In this document: positions 61,610 to 64,000 of the stretch, in pieces
Numbering within the stretch: position 1 is the stretch's first letter
Layout: the number at the start of each line of letters is the position of its first letter
Notes under the pieces: model-generated
What the model saw: only the letters and a program-made list of their open reading frames with translations
What the model was told of the DNA's origin: nothing
The model's database searches: none
Program-made: the position numbers and the translations under genes
Source of the DNA: Hyphomicrobiales bacterium
GTDB taxonomy: Bacteria; Pseudomonadota; Alphaproteobacteria; Rhizobiales; JAJFHB01
Direction: 5' to 3'
NCBI GenBank assembly: GCA_021775755.1
Contig: JAJFHE010000033.1
Span: 248,001-312,000, forward strand
DNA length: 64,000 nucleotides

Positions 61610-62743
61610 TCACGTCTGTTGCGGCCCTTCCAAACCGGACAATCGAGCGACAACGCGGACCAGATCGGTCTGGCGCTCTATGCGCAGCTTCCGCAAAATG
61701 GCGCTCAACTGACTGCGCACCGTGGAAACCTTGACGCCGGCAAGCGACGCATAGGCGCTCGGCGTGGCACCGCGGGCAAGTGCCAGAGCCAACAAGGCCT
61801 CCGCCGGCGTCAATCCGAAAGCCTGGACAAGGGTCTCCTGGGCGGGGCCGGGCGCATTTGCCGGATCCCGAATAAGCAGCAACACCGTCGCACCGCCGCA
61901 AACTTCACGGTCGCGGCGGACAAACGGCATCGCCATAACCACATAGGCCGGCAGCCCGGATGGTCTTTTGATGGCGAACTCCACCGGTCCGTGTGTTTCG
62001 AGTCGATCCGGCGAAGACACCTCTGCGATCAACCGATGCAGATTTACATGATCGTCCGGCATCGCGGCGCGAACGGTGCCACCGTCGAACGAGAGACCGT
62101 CGGCATCGGAAAATATACGATTTGCCGCGAGATTTGCGTGCCTCAAATTGCCCGAAGCATCCATCAGGACAATTCCGTCCGCAAGCCTGTCCATCGCTTC
62201 GCTCAGATCGCCGACGGTTTTCTGCATCGCCGTCAAGCGATCCCAGATACCGGCCGCGCGCTGCAGATGAGGCACGAGCGTTTTGATCGCCTTAAGCTCG
62301 CCGTTCTGCATATGGCCTTGCCCGGCAGTGCGCTGCACGGAAAAACTGACGAGTTCGCGGGAATTGTGTTTCAGCGGTGCACCGGCGAAATACCGCATGC
62401 CGTAGGATGACAGAAATTCCGCATAGAACGGATCATGGTCGAGTTCCGCTTCGTCCATGATGTCGTAGTCTGTGATGATGAGGCCCGGCAGCAGCGGGGT
62501 TCTGAGCCGCGGATTGACCGCGTGAAACGCCTGCACATAGTCCGCATCCATGTCCGGCTCCGACGATGACGCGTAAGACCGCAACGAACCGGTTGTCTTG
62601 TCGACAATCTCAAGTGTGCAGAAAACGCCGTTCAGAAGCGTGGCGAGATCCTCAAGCGGTTTAGACCACGGTACGTGGCCGCTCGCGGCGTCATAAACCG
62701 CATCGACAGCCCCCAGGATGTCGTCCAACTGACCCATTGCCAT
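61610..62743 (-). CDS. LuxR-type transcriptional regulator with PAS-like sensor
   Basis: 377 residues. A sensor region (about 1-300) includes a PAS-like segment (LADGIVLMDASGNLRHANLA). The C-terminal LuxR helix-turn-helix reads LTPAEALLALALARGATPSA and AGVKVSTVRSQLSAILRKL. ATG 62743 is chosen; the longer frame runs into the promoter of the divergent aminotransferase. It probably regulates that gene. Confidence 0.85.
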   Translation of the reverse strand: MAMGQLDDILGAVDAVYDAASGHVPWSKPLEDLATLLNGVFCTLEIVDKTTGSLRSYASSSEPDMDADYVQAFHAVNPRLRTPLLPGLIITDYDIMDEAELDHDPFYAEFLSSYGMRYFAGAPLKHNSRELVSFSVQRTAGQGHMQNGELKAIKTLVPHLQRAAGIWDRLTAMQKTVGDLSEAMDRLADGIVLMDASGNLRHANLAANRIFSDADGLSFDGGTVRAAMPDDHVNLHRLIAEVSSPDRLETHGPVEFAIKRPSGLPAYVVMAMPFVRRDREVCGGATVLLLIRDPANAPGPAQETLVQAFGLTPAEALLALALARGATPSAYASLAGVKVSTVRSQLSAILRKLRIERQTDLVRVVARLSGLEGPQQT

Positions 62744-62942
62744 TGAGTTTGCAGCAAAATCCCATTTAGAACAGCAAAAAAATCGTGCGTGGTCCAATGA
62801 CCGAACGGCGTTTCCCGCAGCATCCGCGCGCCTGCGAGTTGCTACCGGAGGGGCTCGAGGGCAATGTAATCTCACGGCAAAACCAGTGCGGCGTGCGCCG
62901 ACAAGCCACAACGCGACGCCGCATCCAGAAAGGACACTTCCA

Positions 62943-64000
62943 ATGGCCAAAGCCGCTTCCGCCTCGTCGAACTTCGCCGCCTCTGGCCTGCCCAAGATCG
63001 CTTGGGGGCGCGGCGCTTACGTCTACGACGCCACCGGCAAACAGTATATCGACGGCTCCGGCGGACCGGCAGCGTTTTGTCTCGGCCACGGCAATGAAGA
63101 GGTCAACGCCGCGATTACCGCGCAACTTGACCGCATCGCGCACGGCTACCGCTATCTCTTTACGAGCGACCCACTGGAAGAGATGACCGCGCGCATCACC
63201 AAACTGACGGACGAGCATTTTCCCAACGCGGTCTATGTCACCGGCGGTTCCGAAGCCGTCGAATCCTGTCTCAAGATTGCCTTGCAATACTGCACGGCCA
63301 CGGGCGCTAAATCGAAGCGCCGGTTCATCGCACGCCGCCGCTCCTGGCACGGCAACACTCTGGGCGCCCTGTCGGTTTCTGAGTTCACCGAGCGCCGCGC
63401 ACCCTTTGAAGGCGCTCTGCTCGACACCATTCACATCTCGCCCGCCAACACCTACCGCCCGCCAGAAAATCTGACGCAAGAAGACCTGGCGGGAGAAGGT
63501 CTCATCCGCTTCCTCGGCGACGAGTTCGAAAGCGCAATCGACGAAGCGGGCGCGGAAACGATCGCGGCATTCATTTTCGAGCCCGTTGTCGGTGCCGCCG
63601 GCGGTGTTGTTCCGGCGCCCGACGGCTACGCCAAACGCATGCGCGAGATTTGCGACCGGCATGGCATCTTGATGATTTCGGACGAGGTTATGTGCGGCTC
63701 GGGCCGTTGCGGCACCTGGCGCGCCCTGGAACACGATGGCGTGGTGCCGGACATTATGGCAGTCGCCAAAGGCCTTGCCGGCGGTTACCAGCCGCTTGGC
63801 GCGGCGCTCTATACCGACGCGGTGAAACAGGTCATCGATGACGTTCATGGCGGCCCTCTCACCGGACACACCTTCACCGGCCACACGACAGCCTGCGCCG
63901 CCGGTGTCGCGGTGCAGGAAATCATCTACCGGGATGGGCTTGTCGCACGGGTAAAGGCCCGCGGCGCGGAGTTTATCGAGCACTTGCGTGACAGGCTTTC
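62943..64000 (+). CDS. Class-III pyridoxal-phosphate aminotransferase, cut by the window edge
   Basis: About 352 codons are present and the C-terminus is missing. YVTGGSEAVESCLKIALQYC binds the cofactor phosphate, LMISDEVMCGSGRCGTW contains the PLP aspartate, and AVAKGLAGGYQPLGAAL carries the Schiff-base lysine. It transfers amino groups between omega- or beta-amino acids and 2-oxo acids; the exact substrate is not readable. ATG at 62943 has AAGGA upstream. It is divergent from the LuxR regulator. Confidence 0.93.
   Translation, partial: MAKAASASSNFAASGLPKIAWGRGAYVYDATGKQYIDGSGGPAAFCLGHGNEEVNAAITAQLDRIAHGYRYLFTSDPLEEMTARITKLTDEHFPNAVYVTGGSEAVESCLKIALQYCTATGAKSKRRFIARRRSWHGNTLGALSVSEFTERRAPFEGALLDTIHISPANTYRPPENLTQEDLAGEGLIRFLGDEFESAIDEAGAETIAAFIFEPVVGAAGGVVPAPDGYAKRMREICDRHGILMISDEVMCGSGRCGTWRALEHDGVVPDIMAVAKGLAGGYQPLGAALYTDAVKQVIDDVHGGPLTGHTFTGHTTACAAGVAVQEIIYRDGLVARVKARGAEFIEHLRDRL

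Noticed and set aside
1-64000. tRNA, rRNA, CRISPR arrays, insertion sequences and attachment sites
   Set aside because: I looked for cloverleaf sets, repeat-spacer ladders, transposase motifs and terminal inverted repeats by eye and found no convincing case.

Overview
This window reads as a GC-rich alphaproteobacterial chromosome segment. The best clues are the gene order cob(I)alamin adenosyltransferase - rhomboid - etfB - etfA - 3-hydroxybutyryl-CoA dehydrogenase, several TRAP and Liv-type importers, a PomAB-like stator pair, and many short Shine-Dalgarno-led operons. A free-living aerobic heterotroph, possibly marine and near the Rhizobiales/Rhodospirillales, is my inference. I see no rRNA, tRNA, CRISPR, prophage or insertion sequence. 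Both ends cut a gene: an outer-membrane barrel on the left and a class-III aminotransferase on the right.

Layout. 0-9.3 kb is housekeeping: glpD, an AT-rich spacer, motAB-like stator genes, an NfeD/SPFH pair, hemH, a 10-TM metal-exporter-like permease and a secreted dienelactone-hydrolase-like protein. 9.3-17.9 kb (minus strand) is a seven-gene Liv-type ABC import operon with an acyl-CoA ligase at each end. 18.1-31 kb (minus strand) holds a fused indolepyruvate oxidoreductase, an acyl-CoA dehydrogenase, an SDR and a TRAP system that has one binding protein but two complete permease pairs. One of the large permeases carries a C-terminal coiled-coil extension of about 320 residues. 31.4-37.2 kb holds a class-I glutamine-amidotransferase-like hydrolase, a 2-haloacid dehalogenase, a cobalt-type nitrile hydratase operon with two tandem beta subunits plus its activator, a metallophosphoesterase with an altered first metal motif, and an esterase.

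37.3-50 kb is the least explained part. It starts with an HNH nuclease, a split YeeE/YedE pair and a periplasmic CxxC protein. A long minus-strand run of membrane or secreted proteins of unknown function follows, including a 42-residue Q/N/G-rich protein, a secreted coiled-coil protein and a ten-cysteine secreted protein. The run is headed by an HTH protein with a DUF4384-like tail and a TPR-CHAT protease. This block is the best candidate here for an undescribed system.

50-64 kb returns to metabolism: an AraC-type regulator, an RhlE-like helicase, an HLD-II haloalkane dehalogenase, a small outer-membrane barrel, the cobalamin-adenosyltransferase/rhomboid/etfBA/hbd block, an unusual fold-II PLP enzyme, two overlapping paralogous secreted proteins of unknown family, and a LuxR regulator divergent from the aminotransferase.

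How it fits together: most of the window concerns uptake and oxidation of organic acids. The Liv importer with its acyl-CoA ligases, and the TRAP importer with its acyl-CoA dehydrogenase and SDR, would deliver electrons through ETF. Two dehalogenases and a nitrile hydratase add xenobiotic or secondary-metabolite chemistry.
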